Part shown: one piece after another, positions 26,414-38,724 of the stretch
Layout: each line of letters opens with the position of its first letter
How positions within the stretch are numbered: the first letter of the stretch is position 1
From: Hypomesus transpacificus
Lineage: Eukaryota; Chordata; Actinopteri; Osmeriformes; Osmeridae
Reading direction: 5' to 3'
DNA: 64,000 bases
Assembly: GCF_021917145.1 (NCBI RefSeq)
Contig: NC_061065.1
Location: 3,353,168 to 3,417,167 of the forward strand
The notes under the pieces: generated by a model
What the model was told of the DNA's origin: nothing
The model's input: only the letters and a program-made list of their open reading frames with translations
Databases searched by the model: none
Made by a program: the position numbers and the translations under genes

Positions 26414-29400
26414 ATGTCGTTTCCTCCTCATCTGAATCGACCCCTACTACCACCAGGAATTCCTCCCCCCCAGTTTGGCTACCCTTCCGGTGAGAAATCA
26501 GTCTCAAGTAATCGTTGCTTAGCTACTACATTGACAATAAAACAGATCAGATCAGTATCCAACTATCTGTGAAACGTTTCCCTGTTTGCCCTTGTCCAGG
26601 AGCCCCTATGATCCCGCTGCACATGGGCATCATGACTCCTGCACCCACTGTCCTGGTGCCAACCTCAGTGTCAGTGGTCAGTAAGCCACCTGTGCCCAGG
26701 AAGGAGGCCCCCCCATTGCGAGCCAAGGAGAGTGCGGAGAGCAACGGCCCCACCACCACCGTCTTTGTGGGGAACATATCAGAGAAGGCCTCGGATATGC
26801 TTATTAGACAACTCCTGGCGGTAAGGATGAGAAACGTGTGCGAACTGTTGGTTCTTCTTTATGCACACTCCAAGCAGTAAACTTAAACTACCTTTACCTT
26901 CCTAGAAATGTGGCCTCGTTCTTAGCTGGAAGAGGGTCCAAGGAGCCTCTGGAAAACTTCAAGGTAAAAAAATAAAAATCAACCACCACACATACAAGTT
27001 CAACTTTTTTCTTCTTTTTTTAAAAGCTTCAAAGATAAATCTGTGTTTTGCTGAATTGGCATTCTTTCTCTCTGCTCTAAGCTTTTGGGTTTTGCGAGTA
27101 CAAAGAGCCAGAATCCACTCTGCGAGCGTTGCGGTTGCTTCACGAACTACAGATCGGGGAGAAGAAGCTGCTGGTGAAGGTGGACGCCAAGACCAAGGCT
27201 CAGCTGGACGATTGGAAGGCCAAGAAGAAGAGCACTAATGGGGTGGGTAGTGGAGCACAGATATAAATCAACTTCTAGTTCAGAGAAGTGTAAGAAGCTG
27301 ATGGTTGTTTTATTGTGCTTTGTGGAAAAAAAGGAAAAGGTAGAAGATGGAGGCAATGAGGAAGAGGAGGAGCTGGATGAAGATATTAAGAAGCGGGACC
27401 AGATTGTCAAGGGTGCCATTGATGGGCTGATTTGCGAGTTTGCCAGTGAGCTCAATGCTGCATCACTGGACGATGACCCCCATCGGCGCAAGAAAAAGAA
27501 AGAGAAAAAAGGAGAGGTAATCTGAAACCACCTTTCCTATTTTGTTTACTCAACTTAAACTTAAATTTAAATTAAAAAAAGATTTTCGCTTAATGTATTG
27601 ACCGTGTGGTATTTGGCGCACTTCAAGATCCTAAATACAATAGTTTTTCTTTTTAGGAGGATATCAATGCAATTGACATGGAGGAAGACAAGAGAGACCT
27701 GATTTCCAGAGAGATCAGTAAATTCCGTGACACACACAAGGTACAGTATCTAATTAATCTCTCACGCTCACATTGCAGGTTTTGAAGAGAAGCTGCACAT
27801 ATGTAGTTCACTTATTTCAGTTTATACATGTAGTAATGGACATTAACAGCAGATATTTCTGTTCCACTATCCATAAATATGCATACTGTGCTCAAAATTG
27901 GACTTACTGGAGAGCTCAGAACATTTAATTGGGAAATATCTTGGATCTGTACGTCATAATTTCAAGATCTGTTCCAAAACAAGTAACCCAAATTATAACA
28001 ATGGCACCTTTTTCAGCCTTAATTTGACTTGTGTGATGGATGTTATAGTTCAAATTCAGGTCAATGAATGACCTAAATCTAGATGCGACCATATAGATCC
28101 AGAACTCATTCGTCACACACAAAAATGCATGGAGACGATGTACAGTTACCTTAAACCTAATCTATTCATTAAACCCAACCATTATGATAGAGATCATATG
28201 GTGACTAAAGCAAGATGAATCTCAGAACTTTGGGAAAAAGTTGCGAGGATAGGATGTAAGTATGAGCTTCCATTTACTTTGTACATATACTGGGCACCCC
28301 CCTCTTGAGGACTTGCACAGGGGCAACTGTACAGGCCCACAGGCACACAGTGGCTGGGAATGTAGCGCCATCTTTCTGCACCCAGCCAACACACCAGCCA
28401 ATGTTCGAGTGCAGGTACTGAACATGGGGATTGATTATGTTGAATCCTGAGAGCCTAGTGAACTTGTGCAAGTCCTCTGTAAACAATGTTGATATTTAAT
28501 TGTATGTGCGTGTGTGTCTAAACACTGAGTCAGTGAATAACCACAGCAGGGATTTGGACTGTAGCTCAGGGTATGTTGTACCAGGAGGGGGGGGGGGTGC
28601 CTTTTCACAGCAGACACTAGTGACTTGAAGACTAACAAGGTAAGTTACTCCCCAAGATGTGTGCTCTTCCTCTGTCAGGCTTGGTTTGTTGCTGTCTTCC
28701 CTGCTACCTACCTTTTGCTTACAGTCTTGTTCAGTGTGTCCAGCCCTCCCGTTCTGTATGTTCCCTTCATCTTTCTTTTTTTTATTTTCTCCTACCCACT
28801 TGTCCTTGCTTAGCATGTGTTGTCACAGAAGGGATAAAAAATAATAAGAAAAAAAAAAAATGTATATGTCAGTATAAAAATAACAAGCTTATTTCTAAAC
28901 ACCATGTTAGTTCAATACTTTTATCAGTGGAGACCACAGAAGGGTAAGTTTAGAATGAATTACAGATACTCAACTCGGCCACTTCAGGCAAGCACATTGC
29001 TCCATTAGGAACAGGAGACTGTAGATGTCCATATCCCCCCCTTCTTTCCTGTCCAGCTCATACCTCTTGTTTTTCTGTCCCTGCAAGTCCTCCTTGTTTG
29101 TTCATGATAGCTGATTGTAAACAGTGACACTAAACCCATGGCACTTCGGCATCTTTTGCAGTCCACTTGGACTAGCAACACCACAGTAGTAAAGATCCTG
29201 GCCTCTCTGTGTGCTCATAGACTTATGTTTGCTCCTCACTAAACATGAAGATGAAAATGAGCCTCGCTGCATTCAGTGCTAAATGACCAATCTGTCATGT
29301 AAACGTAACTCTAAATTTTGCAAGAAGAGCCATTGGGTATAGTGTCAGGAGACAGTTGTGTGGCAACAACATGGATCACTGAAGACCACTGCAGGGGTAA

Positions 29401-32400
29401 GAAAGCTTCTCAAATTAATAATTTAACTGTAAAGAAATGTGTACAAAAAAAAGAAAACGCTATTGAATGTTTCCCAACTTCTCAGTTTTTAGGATGTTGA
29501 ATCAAGGTTGTAGAAGACAGGGTTGTGTTTGACTGTGCTTGAGTAAGACAGACATCCGTAACATTTCCCCTGTGAACCGTTTCACCTGCTTTCCCTCCCA
29601 GGCGTAACTTTGTAGGGCTCTAGGGGCAGCGACTGAAACCCTAGCTCCGACACCTGTAAGTCACATCCAACTAGTTCAACAAGGATGGACCTTTGTTTCT
29701 CTTACTTGTAAAGGAGGACACTTTTGGAGGAAAAAAAGCCGTCTTTTACGATGCCTTTTTTCTGGTTTTGAATGCCTGATGTTTGACATGCCTGTCTGTG
29801 ACTATGACAAAGTGGTTTCCAGTGCCTCTGTAACTGTGCCTTCCAGTTCCCCAGTTTGACGCTTTAGAATCATGCAAATCAAGCACTCCACCTTATGGCC
29901 ATTGATCCGTGATTGATCAAGCTACTTGTGTCATTATACATAGTGTCCCCTTGTTTTGCTCTTCTGTTTTAATTTTTAGACTGCAGGTAACCTATCCACT
30001 ATCCAGCTACGCACTTCAGTATAGATGTGATAGTGTTTGTACCTGCGGAGGCTGGAAACTACTTCTACTGTGTGCTCCTGAGCAGAGCACGGACGCTCTA
30101 GAAGCAACCTCTGAACGTCCTGTGTTCTCTCTGCAGAAACTCGAGGAGGAGAAGGACAAGAAGGAGAAGGAGCGGCAGGAGTTTGAGCGGGAGAGGAGGG
30201 AGCGGGAGAAGGAAAGGGAGCGCGAGCGCGAACGCAGGGACCGGGAGCGAGAGAAAGAGCGCGAGAGGGAGCGAGACGTGGACCGCGACAGAGAGCGAAG
30301 GCCGAAGGAGAGGCCTCCCCGGGAGAGAGAGTGGGAAAGAGAGAGGAGCCCTGAGAGGAGCGCAGACCGCAGCAGGTCCAGGTAAGGCCAGCAGAGCAGC
30401 TTCAGAAGGAGCACAGTTTAGAGCTGGACGAGGAGACCAATGCACAGTGTGTTGTCCACAGAGAGAAGAGCCGAGACAAGGAGAAGAAGAGAGAGCGGGA
30501 GGAGGATGAGGAGGAGGTGTATGAACGCAGGAGATTGGAAAGAAGGCTCAGAGACAAGGAGGCAGCCTACCAAGAGGTATGTGTCTAAAGAACACACAAC
30601 TGAAATGGCCTCAACATCAAGAGGTTGCCCCTCAGAATCAAACAGGGCAGAGGCAAAGAATTTCCCAATGTTGTGTCATCTTTGGCAGTTGGCTGTAAAT
30701 TGCCAAAAGACATAACACAGTTGACTACTTACAAATGTTTAATTTAACCTGATTTCGGTGCCCCATCCTCCCTCAGTTACTGCGCACTAAATTTGAAAAA
30801 ATATATGCTACACATGTCCTACATCATTGGAAAGCTACGATTCTTGTGCTTGTACTTATGGAAACCATTTCAAGATCAAGTCGCAACAGCAAGTATTACC
30901 AATGTATGTGTCCTGTCACAAATATGTAAACATATTTACAAATATGTAAATATTAAAGCTGTCAAATGTTTAAATTATTTAATCGCATTAATGTCATAGT
31001 TAACTCGCGATTAATCGCACATTTTTATCTATTCTAAATGTACCTTGATTTCTTTTTCATCCATTATTTTTTCAAATGTTAATGCTCTTATCAACATGGA
31101 AAAGTGGTTCGGATTGCTTCGTGCAAATGTTTTTTTTATTGAAAACAACATTGCAATCGCCTGGCTTTGACGAGCGGGCGGAGAATTCGCATCAGCTGTG
31201 TGGTTGGCCATTCAAAATTGTATTTTAGACTCCACGACGTGCTGCGATGATAGCTCAGTTTACAACGACAAAACACACTGATCACTTTGGTCTTGTCAAT
31301 GGAACCATTTGGCAACCTTTTAAAAGTAAACTTTCCATTCAGAATCTTATTGGCATCCATTTCGGCGTCTGGCAATCAACTCAAAGCGTAACGTTAGCCT
31401 ACTACCAGAGAATGTCTAATATCCGTAAAAAGGCTCTGCTACTACTCTTTAGCCGGCTCGCAAGCCCAAACAAGTGTGTGTGGCGGGCCTGTTGTTTTGT
31501 TTCCGGTCTAGCTAGATCCGGTGCGGTATTGTAGTTTTTCTAAAGTCAGTGGTTGTTGCAACAGAATGTGAAAAAAACTACAGAGTTTGCTAGGTCAAAA
31601 AGAGCATTAATCGCACAATCAAAAAATTGACGCAGATAATTTGGGTTTGCGTTAACGCCGTTAACGCTTTTAACTGACAGCACTAGTAAATATGTAAAAA
31701 ATGTCCAGGTATGCAACACATCCCCCCCAAAAATCGACTGGTTACATTCCCAAAAGTGCAAACATTTACATTACATTTAGTCCTTTAGCATACGCTCTTA
31801 TCCAGAGCAAATTACTGTAAGTACAGAGACATTCCCCCGAGGCAAGTAGGGTGAAGTGCCTTGCCCAAGGACGCGGCGCGGGGAATTGAACCGGCAACCC
31901 TCTGATTACTAGCCCGATTCCCTAACCGCTCAACCACCTGACTCCCATACTATCTGACCATGTTGAGTAGTTTCTCCAAAACAATGTCTCATTGTAGCCT
32001 CAGACTACAAAGGGAGAGGCTACAATAAGACCCAGTCCTCTGTCCTACTGCCAGATGAGCTGTCAGTTAAAGACGAAGAGCTGAACTCCTTCTACGCTCG
32101 CTTTGAGAGGGACAGTGACCCCCCTGCAGTGGAGCTACCTGAAGGCCAAGCCAGTGGTGTGCCTACACTAACTTTAGCCGAGGTGAGGCTATGCATTAAG
32201 AAGATCAACCCTCGCAAGGCACCTGGCCCAGACGGCATATCAGGTAGGGCCTTTAGGGGCTGCGCTGACCAGCTGGTAGGGGTCTTCAGTGACATCTTCA
32301 ACCTCTCCCTTAACCTGTCTGTACTCCCCACCTTCTTCAAGAGGACCACCATCATCCCTGTGCCCAAGAACACCAAGGTCACATGTCTGAACGACTATCG

Positions 32401-35400
32401 CCCAATAGCACTGACCTCTGTCATCATGAAGTGCTTCGAGCGGCTAGTCAAATCATTCATCTGCTCCTCGCTGCCCCCCACACTGGACCCTATGCAGTTT
32501 GCATACCAGTCCAACAGGTCTACAGACGATGCCATCACTCTGACTATGCACACCGCTCTCTCCCACCTGGACAAGGGGAATACATATGTGACGATGCTGT
32601 TCATTGACTACAGCTCTGCATTCAACACCATCATCCCCTCCAGACTGGTCTCCAAGCTTGTGGACCTGAGACTAAGCACCTCCCTCTGCAAGTGGATCTT
32701 CCACTTCCTGACGGGGAGGCCACAGGTGGTGAGAATCGGTGACCGCACCTCATCTGTACTGATCACCAACACAGGCACCCCCCAGGGCTGTGTGCTCAGC
32801 CCTCTCCTGTTCTCTTTGTTCACCCACGACTGTGCGGCAACGCACAGCTCCAACCTCCTCGTTAAGTTTGCTGACGACACAACCATCGTGGGCCTCATCT
32901 CTGACAGTGACGAGTCAGCCTATAGAGAGGAGGTTGACACCCTGACATCATGGTGTCAGGACAACAACCTCTCTCTTAACATCAGCAAGACCAGTGTTTC
33001 CCCTAGGATTTTTTTTAGCAGTGGGGGCAGGTCAGGTCAAGTGTGGTCCGTTCTGCTGAGTTCATCATCGGCAGGAAGCTCCCAGCCCTACAGGACACCT
33101 ACCACACACGTTGCCTAAGGAAAGCCAGCAGGATTCTAAGAGACTGTTCCCACCCATCCTTCAGTCTCTTTACCCCGTTACCTTCTGGCAGGCGTTACCG
33201 CAGCATCCGGTCGCACACACGCAGACTGGACAACAGTTTCTACCCAAGGGTCATCAGGCTTCTCAATGGACACTGATATGGACATTTTACTGCAAACTAG
33301 TCACTTATACACTGCCACTTTCAGCTACTGGTTGCTCTTTCAGTAACATTGCACTACTGTACCTCACTGTACCTCGCCACCAGGCTCCTGTTTGGTCATT
33401 GACGTAGTCACTGATCTACAAAATTGCACTATTGCACTGTACTGACACTGTACTGACAAATAAAAGACTTGAACTTGAACTACTCCACTTAGGTTAGTAT
33501 AGCGTACTATTTATTGTTATCTGTTATTTAGGAAGTTTTAGTGTTAGGGTTAGTATAGTCGTTTATTTATTGCTATCTGTATAATTAGGAAGTTCACTTA
33601 TCTAAGCTCAGCATAGATGTAAATTTGTTCCGTGTATTTATATGTTATGTTATGCCAGGTGCTTGCGTTGTCTTATCTTAAGAATTTCAGTGCCCAGTCT
33701 AACCTTGTGTTGTTCTGTGCATCTGACAAATAAGACTTGAACTTGAACAATGAATTATATCCATACTTAGCCACGATAATTGCTGCCTATTATTGCCAAT
33801 TCAATGTTTGCAGTCTCTCACGCACTATCGCTCATAGGAGGAGATGTGCTTTGAGTATTTACTATTCGAAAGTGTCATAATGGCCATAATGTCCCTGTAC
33901 TTACTGTAAGTCGCTCTGGAGATAAGAGCGTCTGCTAAATAACTAAAAATAAAAAATGACTAAAATGTTACACTCTGCCCTTTCGATTGACACCTTGTTT
34001 GACCCAATAGGAGCTTCCATGCCCTGGTGACAGCCTTCTAAAGCCAACTATTTGCGTCCTGCCCCCCCCCCCCCCCCCTCCCCACTCGTTCTAAACTAAT
34101 TTCTCAAACTGGCTCTGAAATGAGCTTGTTAACCTTGTAGCTAAGGAAATGCTGCAAATGCTAATACCTGACATGATAGGTATCTGTGGGGCCTTCAAAA
34201 TAAAAGTCCTTGGCGCAAACTGGATGGAAAGAAACAGTGTTCTTTGTGCGTCAAAACTGCTGAATCAGATAAAGCACTCCAATGTGTTCATGCTTCAGTT
34301 TTTGTGTTTCAGCAATACTAATGGGGGATTTATCTAAAGTATATGATAGTTCTAAGTACCACCTTTCATTAGAGATAAAAACTTTAAGTATTTGACCTTG
34401 GTTACAAAGGGTCATTTTGGAGTCTCCAAAAGGCCCTTTTAGAAAACGCCTGGATGTACTCTTATAAAAACGTGTCAAATATGAATATATTGTGGTATTA
34501 CGTTTGACTTTTGATTTGAATTGGGTAAGGTTCTCAAGCTGTGGTCCAATGTTGTCTTCCAGCTAATACCTACCACCTCTAGGCCTCTTCAGGCCTCTGT
34601 TTTCAAAACAAAATATAGGCGGAAATAGAAACTCACTTTCCTTGTGTTCAAGCTTCTATTACTCAACACCAGTAGGACTGACAGGGGTCCTGAAAACAGG
34701 GGAAACAACTTCAGCATGTCACCTTTTTAAGAGACCACAGTCATGCATGTATTCCAAATGGTTTAAGAACAGCTTTCATTTAACTTTGGGTATGCTGTTT
34801 AGGCATTTTCAGGCAAATTTAACAGACATTTTACATAGTACAAATACATATAACTTTTCCCAATTCTGAACTTAATTGGGAGTCTTGAGTAGTCATTTAC
34901 ACATTCTTTAATATAGTATTATAGTCTTGGGATATATGCTCCAAGCATATAATTGTTCTAGATTTCCAGCACTGTTCACAGACACATATTCAAAGACTTA
35001 TAATAATGAAGAACTGAGGCTGTTTGTTTTGGCTTGTTTGGATCAGTGTGGTAAAAATGCAAAGTGTTCCTCGACTGTGTCTGTCCCTGACATCCTGTCA
35101 CTGCTTCTGCTTTCTAAGCGCCTGAAGAACTGGGAGATCCGAGAGCGGAAGAAGGCCAGGGACTACTCCAAGGACTCTGAAAGAGAAGAAGAACGCAGGC
35201 GAGAGATGGTAGGAGCGTGTGCAGCTCTCCTCACAACCCTCTCCCTGTCCTGCTCCCCATCCCTCTCAGCCTTGTGTGACGTGCTTGTGCTTGACCTCTC
35301 CCACCAGGCTAAAGAAGGCAAACGGCTGAAAGAGTTCCTGGAGGACTACGATGATGACAGGGACGACCTCAAATACTACAGGTGACGGTTCACAACAGCC

Positions 35401-37552
35401 CACAAAAAACAGGCTCTGTTTAGAGAGGATAAGAAGCAAACTGTACAATTTGTTCAAGCCAGTCGCTGGTCTGTGAAGGTTGTCTGAGAAGTTCCTTGTG
35501 TGACCCCTAGGGGAAGCGCGCTGCAGAAGCGCCTGCGAGACCGAGAGAAAGAGATTGAGATGGACGAGCGGGACAGAAAGAGAGAAAAGGAAGAGCTGGA
35601 GGAGATCAGGCAGAGGCTGCTGGCCGAAGGACACCCTGACCCCGATGCCGAGCTACGCAGGGTGTGTTTCTGGGTGGTGTGTGTGTGTGTGGGGGGGGGG
35701 GGGGTTGCTCATGGTTTCTCATCATGTTTCAACATTGAGTTTCCAGTACGTCCTACTGCCCTGGTCTCATCCTGTGTGTGTGTGTGTGATTTGTCCAGAT
35801 GGAGGAGGAGGCGGAGCGTTTGAGCAGAGCCCCGGTGAAGCCAGAACCACAGCCCGAGGTGGAAAGAGGGAGACCGAAGCCCCCCAGGGAAGACCGCGAG
35901 AGGAGAGGAGACCGCCACCGTGAGAGAGACCGCGGTGAGGTGCCTGCTCGCCAAGCCCCCTCCGAAAATGATGCGGAGGAGGGCGAGGAGGAGGGCCTGG
36001 ACGGGGACAGCCGTCCGGAGGCCAAGCCCCGCCTCAAACCCACGCTGCGCCCTATCACGGCGGCCCCCTCCGTCTCGTCAGCCAGTGAGAACGTGACGCC
36101 CAACTCCCCCGGGGAAGAGTCGCCGTGCGGCATCATCATCCCCCACGAGAACTCGCCCTCAGAAGCCCCCCCCCTGGAGGAGATCCGCCCCAAGATCGGC
36201 CTTAGCCTCAAACTAGGCACGTTTGGTTTCATCTGGAACTTCAACACAAAACTCTTTCTCATACAAACACACACAGATACTGTTTTCACACACAAACACA
36301 CACACTCTCCTCAAACAGCCTTGAGTAAATGTACGACAATAATTTCACTGTTTGACGTGCCAGCTAAAGCGCCCCCACCCCTCCGTCTTGTAGGCTCCAC
36401 GGCCAGCCCCAGCCAGCCCCACGCTGCCAAGAGGAAGAGGCTGGCAGCTGACAGCGTCTTTAACAAGTTTGGCGAGGAGGAGGCTGACGAGCAGCCGCGC
36501 CGGAGAAAGCTGGTTCCCCTGAACTACGACGACGACGACAAGAGCCTGGGAGTGGACGGAGCCGGCCTGGCCAACATCAAGGGCGTCGACACGGAGGAGA
36601 AACGCAGGCACATCAAGAGCCTGATCGAGAAGATCCCCACCGGCAAGCCTGAGCTGTTCTCCTACATCCTGGACTGGTCCATGGTGGACACGGTGAGAGG
36701 ATGGAATGATGGAGGGTGGGGAGGGACGGGACAACAGTGTTGACTTCTGTGGTATTTCTAAAAGGCTGGAAAACCCTTTAGCGACATGCTAATGTTAGCT
36801 GTGTCTCCAAATTGACTGCATGTTTGTTTGCTTCAATTACCCATTATCTAGTATTTGGGCTGTTAATGAAACCTTCGTGAAATGAAGTGATGAATGGTAT
36901 TTCAACGTTGTGGATGTGCTGTCTTTCAGAACCTAATGGAGCGACGTATCCGGCCGTGGATCAATAAGAAGATCATAGAGTACATCGGAGAGGAGGAGGC
37001 AACCTTAGTAGACTTCGTCTGTTCCAAGGTACCTTCACACAGGGAGCAACAGGAAATGAGATGTTTTAATCTGGACACTTGGTGCACATGTCTACACGTG
37101 GACATTCCGAGGATCATGTTTTATCGACCAAATATTTACACACACAAGGAATTTAGCTTCAGTTTACACTGCTCTCAATGTACTCACACAGAATAGACAT
37201 GGAGAGTAAAAAAAGAAAGAAAACACACAAAACACTTGTGTTCAGAGTGTGTGTGTCTGATGTGTGGACCTCTCCTTTGTTAGGTGATGGCTCATGGCAC
37301 TCCACAGGGTATCTTGGACGATGTTGCTATGGTGAGTATCTCTGTTGCAACTGTACACACGTTCCAAAGTAAATAGATGACACTGGATATTTGGTTGTGA
37401 TAATGACAGAGACACAGTGGCACGCAACCCCAATTCAGATGTGATTTGTCCAACCACAGGTGCTTGATGAAGAAGCTGAGGTCTTCATTGTGAAGATGTG
37501 GAGGTTGTTGATCTATGAGACTGAAGCGAAGAAAATTGGATTGGCGAAATGA
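26414..37552 (+). CDS. rbm25: RNA-binding protein 25 (splicing regulator, RRM-RE/RD-PWI)
   Basis: RBM25 is a nuclear, U1-snRNP-linked regulator of alternative splicing. Sixteen coding exons: 26414-26489, 26600-26820, 26906-26963, 27082-27242, 27340-27516, 27657-27740, 30137-30381, 30462-30576, 35119-35208, 35308-35381, 35511-35661, 35799-36216, 36394-36692, 36930-37028, 37284-37331, 37460-37552; 802 residues, phases consistent. Order of domains: proline-rich start MSFPPHLNRPLLPPGIPPPQ; RRM at about residues 85-165 with RNP2 VFVGNI and RNP1 LQAFGFCEY; acidic linker; long Arg/Glu/Asp-rich helix (exons at 30137 and 30462); acidic/Pro region; C-terminal PWI domain with RIRPWINKKIIEYIGEEEA, ending KKIGLAK. 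The exon at 27340 could instead start at 27334. The 30577-35118 intron holds a hAT copy, SINEs and a LINE. The intron 36217-36393 appears to use a GC donor and is open in frame. Confidence 0.95.
27741..30136 (+). other. rbm25: rbm25 intron of 2.4 kb
   Basis: No repeats with clear ends and no RNA gene were recognised between the exons ending 27740 and starting 30137. There is a poly-G run near 28588 and several short open frames with no motif. Confidence 0.55.
30954..31685 (-). mobile_element. hAT element with BED zinc-finger remnant, copy 1 (rbm25 intron)
   Basis: The right end is CTGACAGCACTA and the left end a decayed TAAAGCTGTCAAA. The flanks GTAAATAT at 30946-30953 and 31686-31693 are a perfect 8-bp duplication. 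The minus strand encodes [20 protein letters not shown] and a broken C-x2-C half of a BED-type zinc finger ([12 protein letters not shown]), the DNA-binding domain of hAT/ZBED transposases. It is 732 bp and close in sequence to copy 2 at 47037. Confidence 0.9.
31767..31945 (-). repeat. tRNA-derived SINE, minus orientation
   Basis: It carries the tail (TTTAGCATACGCTCTTATCC) at the left and the tRNA-like head (reverse complement of GTCAGGTGGTTGAGCGGTTA) at the right, as in the copy at 20359. No target duplication was evident. Confidence 0.8.
31990..33750 (+). mobile_element. 5'-truncated CR1/L2-type LINE with reverse transcriptase
   Basis: An open frame at 32129-33118 encodes the RT domain: KAPGPDGISG, YRPIALTSVIMKCFERLV, FIDYSSAFNTI (motif A), GTPQGCVLSPLLFSL (motif B) and FADDTTIVG (motif C), so the catalytic aspartates are intact. 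The frame extends upstream without ATG (LNSFYARFE). At 32992 the RT frame breaks into CAGTGTTTCCCCTAGG, a hAT-like tip, and LINE sequence resumes near 33037 in another frame (FIIGRKLPALQDTYHTRCLR, then RRLDNSFYPRV). No endonuclease domain is present. The tail ends with ACTTGAACTTGAAC at about 33465-33480 and again at 33734-33748. It is dead, in the same orientation as rbm25. Confidence 0.85.
33886..33955 (+). repeat. SINE 3' fragment
   Basis: Only the 3' part is present: GTCCCTGTACTTACTGTAAG then GTCGCTCTGGAGATAAGAGC, the tail shared with the full copy at 23471. Confidence 0.75.
36217..36393 (+). other. rbm25: Probable GC-AG, in-frame intron of rbm25
   Basis: The reading frame stays open from 35799 across this stretch, but the protein expected from the family joins SLKLG directly to STASPSQP. 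The only split that keeps this is CTAG|GCACGT...TTGTAG|GCTCC, giving a GC donor. The stretch is 177 bp (59 codons), CA-rich and without stop, so retention would insert about 59 residues. Confidence 0.65.
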
Positions 37553-38390
37553 ACCTAAAGCACTGAACCAAGATCCATTTACTTTTAGTGCTTGTTAAAT
37601 GTCTCATGTCATGCAGCCCTTATTGGCTGTTCTGTGATCGACCTCACCAGTCCTCCTCTCCTGCAAGACTAGGCATCTGAGCCGCTGTCATCCTACTCTT
37701 CAGAAACATCATGTCATACTGTTAAAGCTGATGGCCTTTTATCAGTGTGTTATTGTGTTTGTACTTCATGCTTGTGTCCGTTTCCTTGATGAGGCACTTA
37801 TGCAAGACCCCATGGGAATCATCACTTTGAACTGGCATTCTTTTGGCTGGGTTGAGGGACAGCGCAGTACGTATATATGGAAAGTAATGGTTGAATAGAT
37901 CTTTGCCTGCTAATACGTTCTACCGGCATTCTACCGTTCTCCAGCATTTTTTTTTAAAGAACCAAATGTAAAGTAGATGCTATTTTGTATGTTATCCGCA
38001 TGTAAAGAGATGCAGGACCTAAACTGCTTTAATTTACTTACGTAGTGTAGGATTGTTACTGTTTCACAAACTGCTTTGGCTATTCTATCAATTCTGTTTG
38101 AGAGGGAGCATGACATGCTGTTTTGACATTTATTTGTTGTGCTACAGTCAGCTTTGTTGGACCCCAACTACAACTCTGCACAAAACAATTCTGCAGCACT
38201 GACACATTTCTGACCAATTTGGATCGTTCCCAATTTCTTGTTTTTGTCACATTTCTTTGGTGCCTCCTGAACATGACCCCAGATGTAGAGATAAGCACAA
38301 CTAATCCATACTGATTCAGACAAAATGAATGGATATTGATTGTGCTTAAAAATGTCAGCATTTGTTTTCTACTGGTGGAAATTTGTTTTG

Positions 38391-38396
38391 ATTAAA
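38391..38396 (+). terminator. rbm25: Candidate poly(A) signal ATTAAA of rbm25
   Basis: ATTAAA lies about 840 bases after the rbm25 stop, followed by a T-rich stretch. The 3' UTR between 37553 and here has no other supported gene. Confidence 0.5.
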
Positions 38397-38718
38397 AGCA
38401 ATTTTTATAGTACTTCTGCATTGCTTCCACACTTCTTTCAGTACTGTTGGTGCAAGATGGATTAATTTAACCCAAAACACTACAGAGCCACTTGAGCTAA
38501 AAAAGTCAATCTGAATATCTATATGGAGGGTGGTGGTAGACTACCTGCTCTGTCAAGGTGAAGCCACTGTCTAATACACAACTGACAACTCAACTCCACC
38601 TGGGGGGAAACACAGCAAGGAGAAAGTCAGTCAAAATATAAACTTTTTGCCAATCACTATCAATGAATTTTTAAATTGTTGCACTCCCAAGACAGATTGA
38701 GATCAAAACTTCCAGAAC

Positions 38719-38724
38719 TTTATT
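38719..38724 (-). terminator. eif2s1: Candidate poly(A) signal of eif2s1
   Basis: TTTATT on the plus strand reads AATAAA on the gene strand, about 490 bases after the eif2s1 stop. With the rbm25 signal at 38391 it leaves only about 320 bases between the convergent genes. Confidence 0.55.

Noticed and set aside
30016-30445. Long minus-strand frames opposite the rbm25 Arg/Glu exon
   Set aside because: They come from the low-complexity GAG/CGG codon bias of the real exon; no independent motif or splice support.
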